Assembly (NCBI GenBank): GCA_000310025.1 | Contig: FN649736.1 | Span: 1 to 31,239 of the forward strand | Length of the DNA stretch: 31,239 bases | Source: Ectocarpus siliculosus | Lineage: Eukaryota; Sar; Phaeophyceae; Ectocarpales; Ectocarpaceae | Direction: 5' to 3' | Shown: piece after piece, positions 10,722 to 22,700 of the stretch | Layout: each line of letters opens with the position of its first letter | Position numbering within the stretch: the first letter of the stretch is position 1 | Program-made: the position numbers and the translations under genes | Notes under the pieces: model-generated | What the model was told of the DNA's origin: nothing | The model's database searches: none | What the model saw: only the letters and a program-made list of their open reading frames with translations

Positions 10722-11126
10722 ATGGCGTTCCTTGACACCCTCCTCCCTCGCTGTCCCACACTCACACCCCTCCGCAAAATCCCGTGTTCTTTTGACGGAC
10801 TGCTGCAGTCTACACTGTTTCCAGAGACCATCCGTAAGGCAGGCTGGAACAAGGAGCGAGCTATCGAGGCAATATACCAGAAGGCCGGCTACTGGAGAAC
10901 TCGTAAGAAGCGGTCGGAGAATCCCAGCAAGCCTTTGGTGGCCACCCCTACCCCATCGGAGAGGAAAAGCCACATGTTCCCGACGCCTACCGTAGTTGTA
11001 GCTGATCCTGCCAGCGGTGACGACCCGGTTGTTTCGCGCACAGCTGTGATGCTACGGTTTGAAACGGTTTCCTTTCGCATGGGTTTCGGAAAGTATATCG
11101 CGAAGAAAAGGCTGAAAGGGGGGTAA
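10722..11126 (+). CDS. Hypothetical ORF, 134 aa
   Basis: The ATG at 10722 opens a frame to a TAA at 11124-11126. The central part, LFPETIRKAGWNKERAIEAI followed by YQKAGYWRTRKKR, looks like folded, basic, helical protein; the C-terminal half is Pro/Ser-rich and then basic. A CTGCAG just before the central segment could be a splice acceptor, so this may be an internal exon rather than an intronless gene. It starts about 55 bp from a minus-strand exon-like frame, which could make a divergent pair. The helical basic segment recalls DNA-binding parts of transposases, but no catalytic motif is visible. Function unknown. Confidence 0.3.
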   Translation: MAFLDTLLPRCPTLTPLRKIPCSFDGLLQSTLFPETIRKAGWNKERAIEAIYQKAGYWRTRKKRSENPSKPLVATPTPSERKSHMFPTPTVVVADPASGDDPVVSRTAVMLRFETVSFRMGFGKYIAKKRLKGG

Positions 11127-13058
11127 ACGAGCACCGCTTTTCACACAGCTTGCTTGCAATAGGTTGGTTATCCCTCAGCAGAGTGCGGAGTGACGCCAGG
11201 CGAGCATTAGTGTGTCTCAAGAAATTGGTCCCTTGTATTCAGTGTGCTGTTGCTCAACCAGGCGCGAAAGCGGGTCCCGGAAAACAACAGACGTAACGCT
11301 ACAGACGCACCGGCCGGCCGTCAGCATGTTTGGTGCGAACTATAACCTCCTGATGGTGCTGTTGGTGGTTGACTTTCTAAAAAACCCATTTAGAACACGA
11401 CGGAGAGAGCAGGTAAGTACCTGTTATCAATTGCTACTCTTCGCGGGCATGCCGTACTCAAATTGCGAGACATGCCTATTCGCCGAAAGTGTATCGGCGC
11501 TACGGGCTATGATAAAAGACGTCATTATTCCACTATAGATTGCCGTGTCCCCATGTGTGCTTCCCAAATGATTTTCATTTTACATCCAGTGTGGGACCAG
11601 CAACAGTGTGCACAAAGCAGTGTGAGACACAGAGTTGTGTAGGACACAGGAGGAGCACGCAGACAGCAGTGCCGAACTGATCAAATACGTCTTTACTCTG
11701 CTTAACCCTTTTGAGTCTTCAGGCGTTCTCACTGATCATTGATTGATCATTTGCAAATGCTGGTGTAGTGGCAAGTCGTGGAGTTGCCGCCCTGCAGCCC
11801 TTCGCGCCGTGTATTGGCAAGTCCATAGGTAGGTGTGTCTAGATTATTAGCACCCGCGCTAACCGGCTGACCAATGAAGAGACTTCAGTGACAGCGGGTA
11901 ATGTCAAGGTCTCGGGAATGGGAATGGGGCCAATCAATGCCAAATCATGAATCTCTCAACGTATGCACATGTCAATGAACGCGTGTGTGCATACAGCAGT
12001 ACATACATACATACATATGTGTTCTTTCGCAGCACCACACATACACTCGCCCGAACGTAGGAAGCCACTGCTGCAAAGAGCAGAGGACAGCAAAAGGGAG
12101 GGGTATTGCAGTCCCTGCCGAAGCCCAGATATATATCGAGGACATCGTGGTTCCCAACAATTTGAAAATCGTTCCGAAGATCCAGCAGTCATTGTGTCAA
12201 CAGCTACAACGAACGCTACAACAACACTACTACTGCTGTAGACGAGTAAAACATATCAGCAACACATCCACACTCGTAGCGCCACACATACCACCCTCGC
12301 CCGAACCTAGGAAACCACGAGGTACAGGTGTGTGCTGGTGGATGTGCTTGTTGTTTGAAAAACACAGGAGCTCTAGAGAGTTGGCAGGGCACATTTCGGG
12401 GGGGGACAGAGAACAGAGAAGTACAGAAGTACAAATACCAGCTATGGGTCTTCACTGATCATTTTGCCCTCTCTGGACTGATCATTTACAATATACCGAA
12501 AATAGACTAGTTGAGGCAGCTAGACGACTGATCATTTCAAAGGCTACACAGCTAACCTGCCCTACTGACCGCAGCGCGACCACCCACCAACCCTTCTACG
12601 ACCCTGTCTGTGGCCACCACCCTGTCGCCGGCTTCTCTCATGGCCTACAGGGGGAGATAGTTGTTGCGTGTGCAGAAGTACACTGGTGTCTTTCTCTGCA
12701 CTTCTCTCTCTCCCGCTCGCTCTCGCTCTCATTTTTTTTTTTTTGGCGCAAAAAAAAAAATCTGACAGTCCAGCCTAGACCCAAAGGGGTTAAAAGTTTT
12801 TCAACAAAATTTTCGTGCTCTAGCAAGCGGCCACAGCATCACTCAACCTGGGACCGAGGAAATACTTGCCATGGGGGGCGAGCCGGCGTTACGGCATATG
12901 ACTGCATGCCCGTACACCGACAGCAAAGGAAAGAGGGCAGCCCCTTCGGCAACCACGGCCCACCGATACGTGATGGCGGTACATCGACGCTCCAAACACG
13001 GCCCCCCACACATAAATAAATCCAAAATTTCTACACTGTTTGGCGACGAAACCAATTT
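11127..13058. other. Stretch with short repeats, no firm gene
   Basis: A plus frame at 11325-11411 (starting MFGANYNLLMVLLVVDF) ends at a textbook donor, CAG|GTAAGT, but no partner exon was found. A direct repeat of about 35 bp (CACACATAC...CTCGCCCGAAC(G/C)TAGGAA(G/A)CCAC) occurs near 12034-12068 and 12281-12320. TGATCATT recurs near 11731, 11744, 12456, 12478 and 12528. A (CATA)n run lies near 12003. Near 12733-12762 a T run is followed by GGCGC and an A run, making an AT hairpin. Confidence 0.35.
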
Positions 13059-13289
13059 ATGGTGAGCAAACGACCAACAAAAGTCTTCTATCCCAACTGC
13101 AAGGGACACAGACCGTTCGGTTGCTATGCCCTTGCTATGTACACGGGGGTCTCAGCAGCGAAAATCGGGGACGCATACGGAAGACGTCCAGATCAAACGT
13201 GCCTACCTCACGGCAACCCCAAGCATCCGCTTCTGTTTCATGTACGGCTGGGGCGCTCTGCAGTGACAGAAATTCAACCTGAGACATGA
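13059..13289 (+). CDS. Hypothetical small ORF, 76 aa
   Basis: The frame from ATG 13059 to TGA 13287-13289 contains FYPNCKGHRPFGCYALAMY and HPLLFHVRLGRSAVTE, a protein-like composition with several Cys and His. There is no recognised motif and no clear splice signals. The flanks are repeat-like, so it may be the remnant of a mobile element or chance. Confidence 0.22.
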   Translation: MVSKRPTKVFYPNCKGHRPFGCYALAMYTGVSAAKIGDAYGRRPDQTCLPHGNPKHPLLFHVRLGRSAVTEIQPET

Positions 13290-13770
13290 TCGCCGCGGAT
13301 ACGCACCAACCGCTTACCATCAACTGCGGTCATGCCGAACACGATAAAGACAACACGCAAGACACGATTAAAACACACACCATGATCAAGGTAGTGAGCA
13401 AAACTCGAGTGAGACAAGAAGCACACACTATCAAGACAATAACCGAGACACGGGTAAGACAACGACCATTCATAATCGAGACCGTAAGCACACGGCGACA
13501 AGGCAAGGAAGCAAAACACGATTGAAGAGACCGAAACAAAAGAAGGGGCGTTGTTGCACATGCGCACTCAACTACAGTACATAGCAAATCCTGATAAAAT
13601 ACAGTACCAAATCCTGATAACACCACAGCCTGTAACCGAACACCCTTCCCGTAGCTACACAGAGAGCGCTCGAGGTGCCTCTAGGAGGATGTATGTCTAA
13701 TGGCAAAACACCCAACGACGCGTACATAGACGACCCCCCCCCCCCCCGCTCCCGTCCGCCGCGCCCCCCT
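13290..13770. other. 3' flank of the zinc-cluster gene, degenerate repeats
   Basis: At about 13330-13520 there are imperfect repeats built from GAGAC(A/C)..G(T/G)(A/G)AGACAA, CACACA and AATC(G/A)AGAC blocks with a loose period near 50 bp. CAAATCCTGATAA occurs twice (near 13585 and 13608). A C run of about 14 lies at 13733-13747, just beyond the stop codon of the minus-strand gene, and falls in its 3' untranslated region. No poly(A) signal is obvious. Confidence 0.4.
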
Positions 13771-16700
13771 CTAAGGCTTCCCCTCGAAAAACGGAAGCAT
13801 AATCGCGTCGGTGTCGTTATCACCATCCTGCCCGAAGCCGTTCAAGACGTCCTCCCCCAGAAGCTCGTCGAACGCATCAAGGAGGCCAGCGTCATCCGTG
13901 CCGTCGAGCTCCGAGGCAACCAACAGCTCGAGCCCAGCGATCACTTCTTCTCCTCGACCGGCAGCACCAGCACCCGCTCCAGCACCACCGGCAGCCGCAG
14001 CAACGTTACCTTGGGCCAGTTGCAATGGGACACACCCCTTCCTCTGTACATGCTCCTCTTTCACGCGATTCGCCGGCGCCCCCGGTGACGTCACCTCTCC
14101 CCCAAACACCGCGGCCGCCACCATTGGTGGTTGTTCCGCTGCTGGCGCTGGTGCTGGTGCTGCTACGCCGCCAGTACCGACTTCGACGGGTCCGGTGATG
14201 CCGCTGCTGCTGCTGCTGCCGCTGCCGCTGTAGCTGGCGTCAATCGACACCGCAGATGATGTCGCTCCCGGCCCACAGCAGGGCGAGCAAGACCTAGCCC
14301 CGAGATTCCCGCCCGCTTGTTGCCGTTGTGTCTCAATATCACCACCAAACGCTCCCACAAACCCCGTCGCGGCCGCCGCCGGCGCCGCCACCCTGGGCTC
14401 TTCAACAGGGGGTTCCGCAGCAGGGAAACTGGGTATACCCCCCTGCCGCTCGCTGTGCAAGACACCACGGGCCCAAGGTTCGTCCGAGATAGAAGACACG
14501 GGCATCGGTGAACGGCTTACGTGGGGGGGGGGCGGCTTCGACTCGTCCCCGATTGAGGAGGTGAAGGCTGTGTCCACGGACTCCGCCAGGGTATCCTTTT
14601 CTCGCTGTGGGAGCACGATGGTCATGAAGAAACAGTACAGAGACCTGCAGGGTTGACGGGAGGGGAGGGGGGGGGGGGGGACAACGACCAAACATTTTCG
14701 GCGGAGAATCAGCGCAAGAGCGCAAACAAAAGATATTTCTTATGCTGGATTGTTATGAACTCGACTCTGCCATCCTTGTTCCTGCACTTGTGTAGTTGTT
14801 TGCAATGTACAGCCGACGAGAACGCTGCTCTCAAGCCTCGCGCATGTAACGCCAGCAGGCCGTGCAGATGCATATGTAGTTCCGAGCTAAGCGCAGCCGA
14901 CCAGTCCGATGCAACCGTCCTACGCATGGAACGGGTGGACCGCGGGTCCACGCCACACTTGGCCCGCAGAACAAGTTTCTTACAAGTCTCTCGCTCGCCA
15001 AAAAAAAAACTACTCAGCTGCGAACCAACGTCCGGACGTAGGCGCTCGCTGAAAACGGTTTCCATATAGCCACTCGCACGCAGAAACGTTTTCCATTAGC
15101 CACCACCTCTCTCTTTCCATGAGCCAGTTACCTACCTGCAGAACACGTGCTTGCAGATGCACTCCATGCCTGTCCACTCCTCCGCAGGCGGGACCCTTAC
15201 GGCGCTAGGTTCGTCCATCACGGAGTTGTACGCTTGCCGCAGGCTCTCGTACTTTTCGTGGCGGCCGGACAGCAGCAGGCACGCGAGGGTGCAGTGGGCC
15301 AAGTGCGTCCTGGGGATCGACGAGCCGGAGAGGAAAGGAGGAGAAGCAAGGAGGTAAGATACACAGAAAAGAAGAGAGTCGAGCCTGTGCATATGAAGGG
15401 GAGGTATGTATGTATCATTGCTGTATGTTGCCCTGACATTGACAGAAACGTACGTCGGTCATACGACACCCATGAACTGATATGAGAAGAAAGACCGCAG
15501 GGATCCTTGTACTTTTAACAGCGTGCACCGTCGTAGTGACGGCCGTACCGTAGATGATGCAATGCAGACGGGGGCAGGGGGGGGGGCTGCATGCCTTAGC
15601 GGTTAGGCCATTGACCACGCGTCCACGAGAGGACGGAGCTTTGTGGGGGGAGGGGGGGATGGGCCATGATATGACCACCAGAGTTGGAGCTGAGCTCAGG
15701 CAGAAGGGTGGATTTTTTATGGGTACGATCCTTGCCATGGAAAATGTTAGGGTAGCGCGGTGTACGTAATATACCACCCTCCCTTGGAGCGGATTTCAAA
15801 GCTCGACTACCGCACGGCAGCAGAGGTGGCGGTGCCGACAGCAGAAGTGGCGGTGTCGACAACGGCAGCAGAAGTGGCGGTGCCGACAACGTCTTTCCGA
15901 AAACGTGTCGTTTGACCCACACTTCCTGCTCAGCGTGGAGTAACGGGCCTTTTAAGGTCGGTCAGTCAGGGGGTGTGGTATCTTACGACATGTGACCGAC
16001 GGCAGACGGCGGGCGGCGCGTATTGCCCTCCGGCAGCGTCAAGCCCACCCGGTATCCAAACGAAGGGCAAGAATCGAGCTCTAATTTTCTGAGTTTGTCC
16101 TAAGACGAAAAAAAGCCTCTGGATGTCCTGGCTTTGAATGAAGAGTTATCGAAAATCAGTGTATTTTTTCTCACCTTCAGGAAAACAACACCCAACAGTC
16201 AAAACACTTTTTTCTCGGCCAAAAGAGTAGATCGATTTTTGGAACATCATCAACACACGACCAAAGAAGCCCTTCGATTTTGCGTCTGGAAGTTAAGCAG
16301 GGGTTGCGCGGCCGCCAGGTTTTCTTTCCTGTTGTTTTGGCAGACGCAAGCTCTCCGAACCACTGCTGCAGACGCTCCTAATCACTAGCCCGCATCTCCC
16401 GCCCCTCCTATCCTCCTCTACTCTCCGAGTATTCCACTCACCACGCAGTCAGGCGGCAAATCCCGGGGCTAGTCAAGAAGATGTCCGCGCAGCGCCACAG
16501 GCCATCCATAGCCCACGATTGCCGCCCCTGCAGCACGTTGGCGTAGGCCATGATGCTGTGGAAGTAGAGCTCGCCAACGCCTCCCTTCACCTCGGGCCTG
16601 TTCTCCCCGGGAGACACGATGCGTCACGGAGGCGTATTTGGTCGAAAGTTGGGTCGAATTTTGTGTTAAGTTAATCTTACAGAAGTAGATGGGGCGCTAT

Positions 16701-19700
16701 CGGGTTGAAAACGAGCCTTGGGGCACTCGGGAGTGAGAGATGTCGTAGGTTCTAAGCGCACGGAAGGGAGAAGGAGAAAAAAACTCAAGTGTTGCCCTAA
16801 AAAACTTGCGAAGAGAGCGGCACTTGGGCAAAAAATGCAGTCCGAGCACGAAAAAACAAAGAAACAATAAAAAATATTTATGCCTCCTCGAAACTCTTGG
16901 CTAAGCGCTTGCATTGACCTAGCTAGCGTTGACTCCAACGCAACAAAGCAACAACCCAAGAAAATACGTCTCTCATCCCTCAAAGTCATGGGGGGCAACA
17001 AGACAAGGACATCGTTTGGTATCGTGGGGCGAATAGGCTATTGTGAGCGCCCATACAAACAGCCCTGTTGGCGTGTGAAGACTGCAAAAAAAAACAGTCG
17101 TACTCACGTCTGTGTGGCATGAACCATCAGGTCGCACTCCGGCAGCAACTCCGCCGCGAACTTGAGGCTCATCTCTCCCGGCGGAGGGGGCTCCGTGGAC
17201 TGATCGAAGCTTCTGAGGCTGAAGCAGGTAGGGGTATTAGCGGCGCCCGCGCCCGTCACGGGCGAAGACCCTCCCTTCCCCTCATCGTAAACCACGTGCG
17301 GCTGCGCGGACAGACCCGGGTTGCGTGTCGCGCCGACATCTTGGGGTCCTCCTCCGTCTTCGCCCGGAGGAGACCCGTCCCCTTCCCAACGGGCGTACCT
17401 TCCGACGTCGCTGCTGTCTTCGTTGAACGCCCCCTTGTCCAGCATGTCCACCGAGAAGCAAGCGGTGAGGCGGATGTCCGCCTTGAGCAGCCAGCGGCAC
17501 AAGTCCTTCTGATGGATGAGCCTCGGCTCCTGCCCATGTTGAGTTAGGGTTAGGGTTAGGGTTAGGGTTAGGGTTAGGGTTAGGGTTAGCCCAACATAGC
17601 GTCGACCCGCACGGAACCCGAACAAGGGTTGAGGCATGATAACAATAGCGCAACTGCTGTAACAAGAAGAAAAATTCGCCAGTGCTGTACTGTAAACTGT
17701 AGCGGGAAGTGCCCATAATGTTGACCTCCCTCAAAGCGGGAGGTGGCCAGAATGTTGGTGGCTTAAAGCGTGAAGTGTTCCTAACGTTGTTATCCTCAGA
17801 GCAGGAAGTGTAGCTAATGTTGGTGTATTAAGAAAAGCGTGGAGGAATGCCCTTAACGATGGTGTATTTACAGCGGGAGGTGCCCTTTTACCGTAGATGA
17901 CATGACGCAAGACACCACACACCCCCGACCGATTCTCAGAGCTCATCTACTGTAAACAGCAACAGCGGCGGTGCAGACAGTGGCAGCGTTGGAACCCGTC
18001 ACGTCGAGAGCTTTCCGAAAACGTGTCGCATCATTGCAAGTTGGCATCCTCTTTATCGTGGAGTGATCGAGCTTTGATAATCGGTGGAAGGCGTGTGGTA
18101 TCTTGTGTCACCTACGGTATGTTGGCTTCCAAAAGGAATAGGGATAAGGCGACTGCAGTGCCTTCTGTGGTCGGTTGCCCAGGCAAAGATTGCCGTTTTT
18201 GCAATACGCAACGGCAGGTGGTCCCTTTGCAAGACCGGTCGCCCTGAAAAAAGGCCAGCGAAATCACGTGACACACAGAGAGACGGAACATCAACGTGTC
18301 TCATACTCTTCACTAGTGCCCGGTGTGCGGTACTAAGGCCAGCCATATCCCTTGGCACTACTCGGCCTTACACGGGGACCACTCTAATACTTGGGGTTGT
18401 TGCTGTGCCTCGGACGTTGTGCAGGATTCGAGAGTCCGGTTGCCACAAATACTGCTCTGCCTCGGGCAAATCGCGCAGGTTTCGAGAGTCCCGTCACTAC
18501 TTCTACTGCTGTACCTTGGACGTCATGCAGGATTCGAGAGTCCCGTTGTTACAACTACTGCTGTGCCTCGGACATCGTGCAGGATTCGAGTCCGCCTGCC
18601 ATTAATACTGCTCTGCCATGGGCAAATCGCGCAGGTTTCGAGAGTCCCGTCACTACTACTACTGCTGCACCGTGGACATCTTGCAGGATCCGAGAGTCCC
18701 GTCACCTCTACTGCTGCTGCACCGTGGACATCTTGCAGGATTCGAGAGTCCCGTCACTACTACAGCACTACTGCTGTACCTTAGCCATCGCGCAGGATTC
18801 GAGGGTCCCACTGGCAGCCTTGATATACTCCTCGTCGACCTGGTGGCTGTACCCCTCCAGCATGTCGCAGGCCTTGACGAACAGGTGCGTATCCAGGAGG
18901 TCCGCCGGGACCTTTTCCGGGGGCAGAGCGTTGATGATCGACTTGGCGAAGTCGATGTACTTGATGAACTTGTCCTGCGGGCGGAGGGCAGGTTGCGTTT
19001 CGTGCCACACCGCCGTGTCGCCACCAGCGTGTAAACAAAAAGAAAAAAAAATCGGGACGGTGTTGGCGAACGGGGGTCCCGTAGGGTGTATAAGGTACAC
19101 ACACAAACCCTGGATCGATACATTGTAAAGCTGGAACAACCCAAGACCACGAAGCGAGAGTGAAAAACTCGAATGACCGGAAAGCTTTTTCTCGACGAGA
19201 TGGTTCTCCTGCCGCCGTCACTTTCGGCAAAGCAGTCACTGCTGTTAGAGTAGTGCTGCAGGTAACCCGGGGTTCGAACATAGGCGTACGGAATCTCATC
19301 GAGCCACGGCCAGTAATACGCTCTTAGCGCCGCTTCACTAGGGCACAACGGCAAACGCGGGAAAGCTAGCCGATCCCAGAAGAAGTGGACGGACACGCGA
19401 GACCACGGCCACGGCTTGCTCCAATCACCGAAGACCTCGAGGGGACAAAAGAAAAGGCGCCACACAAAAAAAAAACGCCTTCCTGTTGCCTGTGCGACCG
19501 CACCTCGTTGCCCATGAAGTCTTGAAAGAGCGCCATCGCCGTGAATGCCCTGTGAGGGTCGGGAGAGGCACAGGAGAAGGCGAATCAACGAATTCGTTGC
19601 GAAAACAAGCACAAACAACAAGGATCGGGAGGCGTGTATGGATTTGAGTGCGTTGAGTCAATAGGGCAACCAGCAACGAGAGCGGGAGATACACAAACAC

Positions 19701-22700
19701 AGCGACGAGAGCGGGAGATGCACAAACACAGCAACGAGAGCGGGAGATACACAAACACAGCAACGAGAGCGGGAGATGCACAAACACAGGAACGAGAGCG
19801 GGAGATACACAAACACAGCAACGAGAGCGGGAGATACACGTTGACACGGCACCCACAACAAGGATCAGGAGAGTTGCAGGAGAAGGCGGCGACTACGTCA
19901 TGTACACACACCACCCCAACAGGATGAGGAGGGGTGCACGAGACTGCGCTGCCAAAACACGCCGCCAGCACCATGGATAAGGAGAGAGTACGCCACAATC
20001 ATGACGCCATCGCCTCACCTAGCCGTCTCCGCGGTACCATCGTCGAAGCAGACTGACAGCGCCTCCCGAGCAAGGTGGACGTATCCCTCCACCTGCAAGC
20101 AGGGGGGGGGGCCGAAGAATGGTACAGTTAAGGGAGGGGTTCAAGGAGTGCCCCCAAGGGCGGACGACTATTCCCCTCCCGTGGCATGTTTTTCTTGCCC
20201 TCTTCGGAGCCTGTTCTTTTTTCATTGCAGGACCTCAAATCGGGGAGCCCTCTCATGACCAAGGTGCCTTTTAAGCAAACAAAAGGAGCGGCGGTCTGGA
20301 AGCAGTTGCGTTTTCCTCTTCTTCGATGCGAAAGGGGGGGATTCCACCCATGACGAGATGGTACTTCGGCAGCAAAGAAATGTCACTGCTGTCACTGCGA
20401 AGACCAGTAAATTCTCGCGTCTATCGGTTGCCCAACGGTCCTACATCTCCGTAGACATAAACACCAAACAACGTCCGAGCACACGCCTCACACAAACACT
20501 GACCCCCGTCCACTGCACGCCTTGACACCCACCCACCCACCCCGTCCTTCCAGACAACCCTGCCGCCAACAAGCTCACCGAGGACTTGGGCCGCCCTCGA
20601 ATCAAGCACCCCACCCCGACAGTACTCCACAGCACGCACGCCGCCGCCGCGTTCTCGACGGCACTCTCTGCCCGTACCAGGCCGCCACCACCACCACCAC
20701 CTGGCACCAGTGCGCTTTCTCCCCACCCGTGGCCGCCGCCAACAACGCCTCCTGCTTCAGGCCCTGGGAACTCCGGGTCGCGCTCCTGCATGGTGCGGAA
20801 CATGGTGCTCACCATGGCCTTACGGATGAAGCTGTGCGGAAGGGGAGACGGAGAATGGGGGGGGGGGGGGGGGGGGCTCAATTGTTTTACACATGAATCG
20901 CTACATGGGTCCGCTTCGGAGGATGCGCCTCGAAAGCCACGCCGTAAGGATGACCCTCGACACAGGCATGGTTGGGGTCGACTCGACGAGACACCTGCAC
21001 GTCCAACGCCACCCACGGTAGTGGCCGGGTCTCGTAAGTAGTGGCGATGGGGTTCGGCAGAGGAATTCTATACCGGACACCCATTTGGCCCTCCCTACTC
21101 AAGAGTGTAGCATGACACGACTTGGGCATGCCACGTGTGTTACGCGATTTACACCGGCCTTGCACACGGCGACCGGCCTACAGCAGTATCTTACACAGGG
21201 ACCAACCACCGTTATACCGTAGGTTACGTAAGATATATTGTTTTACCCCGTGGACCCATCTTCAACGCTCGATTACTCGGTAGAAAGAGCAGTAGCGGTG
21301 CCAAAAATGGAGGCGTTGGAATCGTCTCGTCGAGAGCTTTCCGACACGCTTAAGTATTTGAATTTCGCATACTCTTCATCGTGGATGAATTGCGCTTTGA
21401 AAATCGGTCCAGGGGTGTGTGGAATCTTACGTCATGTAGCCTACGGTACAGGGACCACCTACTGCACCTACTACGGAAACGGGACACGCCTGACCGTCAA
21501 CCGGTCCTCTTCGTCCCCTGACGCTGACCGTTTCGTATTCTACAGCTGATTTCTCATCTCCAACTCTTCCGGTTTCTCTTGTCATCGCGGCAACTCTACA
21601 CTATTACTACAGGGGGAAAAAAATGAAAGGATGGAAAGAAAACAAATCGCGAGATCACACGCACCTCTCGCTTGTGATGGGCAAGAAGCCCATGGTCTGG
21701 AAGAAGTCGCCGATGTACGCGTTCTCCTTCAACCCGATCAGTCCCGTAGCCGGCGAGGGGCTGAGGCGAGCCCTGCCGTTGCATCCAAGCACAAAAAAAA
21801 ACACGGCACGCCACCATTCGGCATACATGCACACCGTCCAACCATCAGACACCGTCGACATGGTAAACCGTGCAGGCTGTGCCAAGGAGAACCGTTTGGT
21901 CTTCTTTATCGGCATCAAGACTTCAATACACAGTCGTTTTTTTTGCCCCCTCACTGACACAAACCCCCCTTCGGCTGCGGTGGCCTTGCCTCGAACGGGG
22001 AGTCTTTTCTGTGACTGCATATTTCCTCAAAAAAAAAAAGTCCAGTATCTAGCAGAGGGGCTCCTCCGCCCTCACTGCTACAAAGACGGCAACGCATCCC
22101 TCTTGAATGGGTTGTTATCTCGAACGAACATCTGCTCATTCTTTGATGTTACGGAGTTGGAAAGTGTTTTCTTATTTCTGATGAAAGGTCCGATCCTATC
22201 ATCCTTATCATCGTCCGCGTCCACATTTTCCAGGAACTGGTTCGCCACTTTCTCGCCTGCTCTTCTCCTCGAGAAAACAGCCCGTGTGTCGAGGATGGCC
22301 CAAAATAGTCACAATCACCCCGGGCGCAAAAAAAGAACAGCACAGCTATGACCCAAAGAGCAAACAAACAGCAGCACTTCCCCCGAAAAACCGGCTGATG
22401 GCACCTGCGCCCAAGTGAATCCCAAATCTGACTCAAGAACAAAGCGAGTTAGGCATACAGAAGCCGAAATCAAACCATTAGACTAGTCAGCGCTGACTAG
22501 TCTCATGGTTTGATTTCGGCTTCTACAGGCAGTAGCAACAAACCCGACACACGCATTTGTCCGAGCTCTCACCGCTTTAGAGGTATCATGGCCGTGGACA
22601 CCATCCCGCCGCCGGCGTGCCCCCCCCACCCCTCCGATACCGGTGTCCTGGCCGCGGTGCCCCCCATTCCGCCCGGAAAACCCGCACCGTATCCGTTTCC

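Noticed and set aside
13675-14233. Plus-strand open frames over 13675-14233
   Set aside because: They are antisense to exon 10 of the zinc-cluster gene, whose Gly/Ala/Ser/Pro codons leave the opposite strand open.
17544-17589. Chromosome end or telomere
   Set aside because: There are only about seven TTAGGG units and they lie inside an intron with gene sequence on both sides, so this is an interstitial array.
18391-19128. Long plus-strand open frames over 18084-19128
   Set aside because: They are produced by the 50-57-bp minisatellite and by the antisense of exon 6 of the zinc-cluster gene.
18659-19621. 320-codon minus-strand open frame
   Set aside because: It is an out-of-frame reading of exon 6 and its introns; the correct frame (IKYIDFAKSIINALP) joins exons 5 and 7 in phase.
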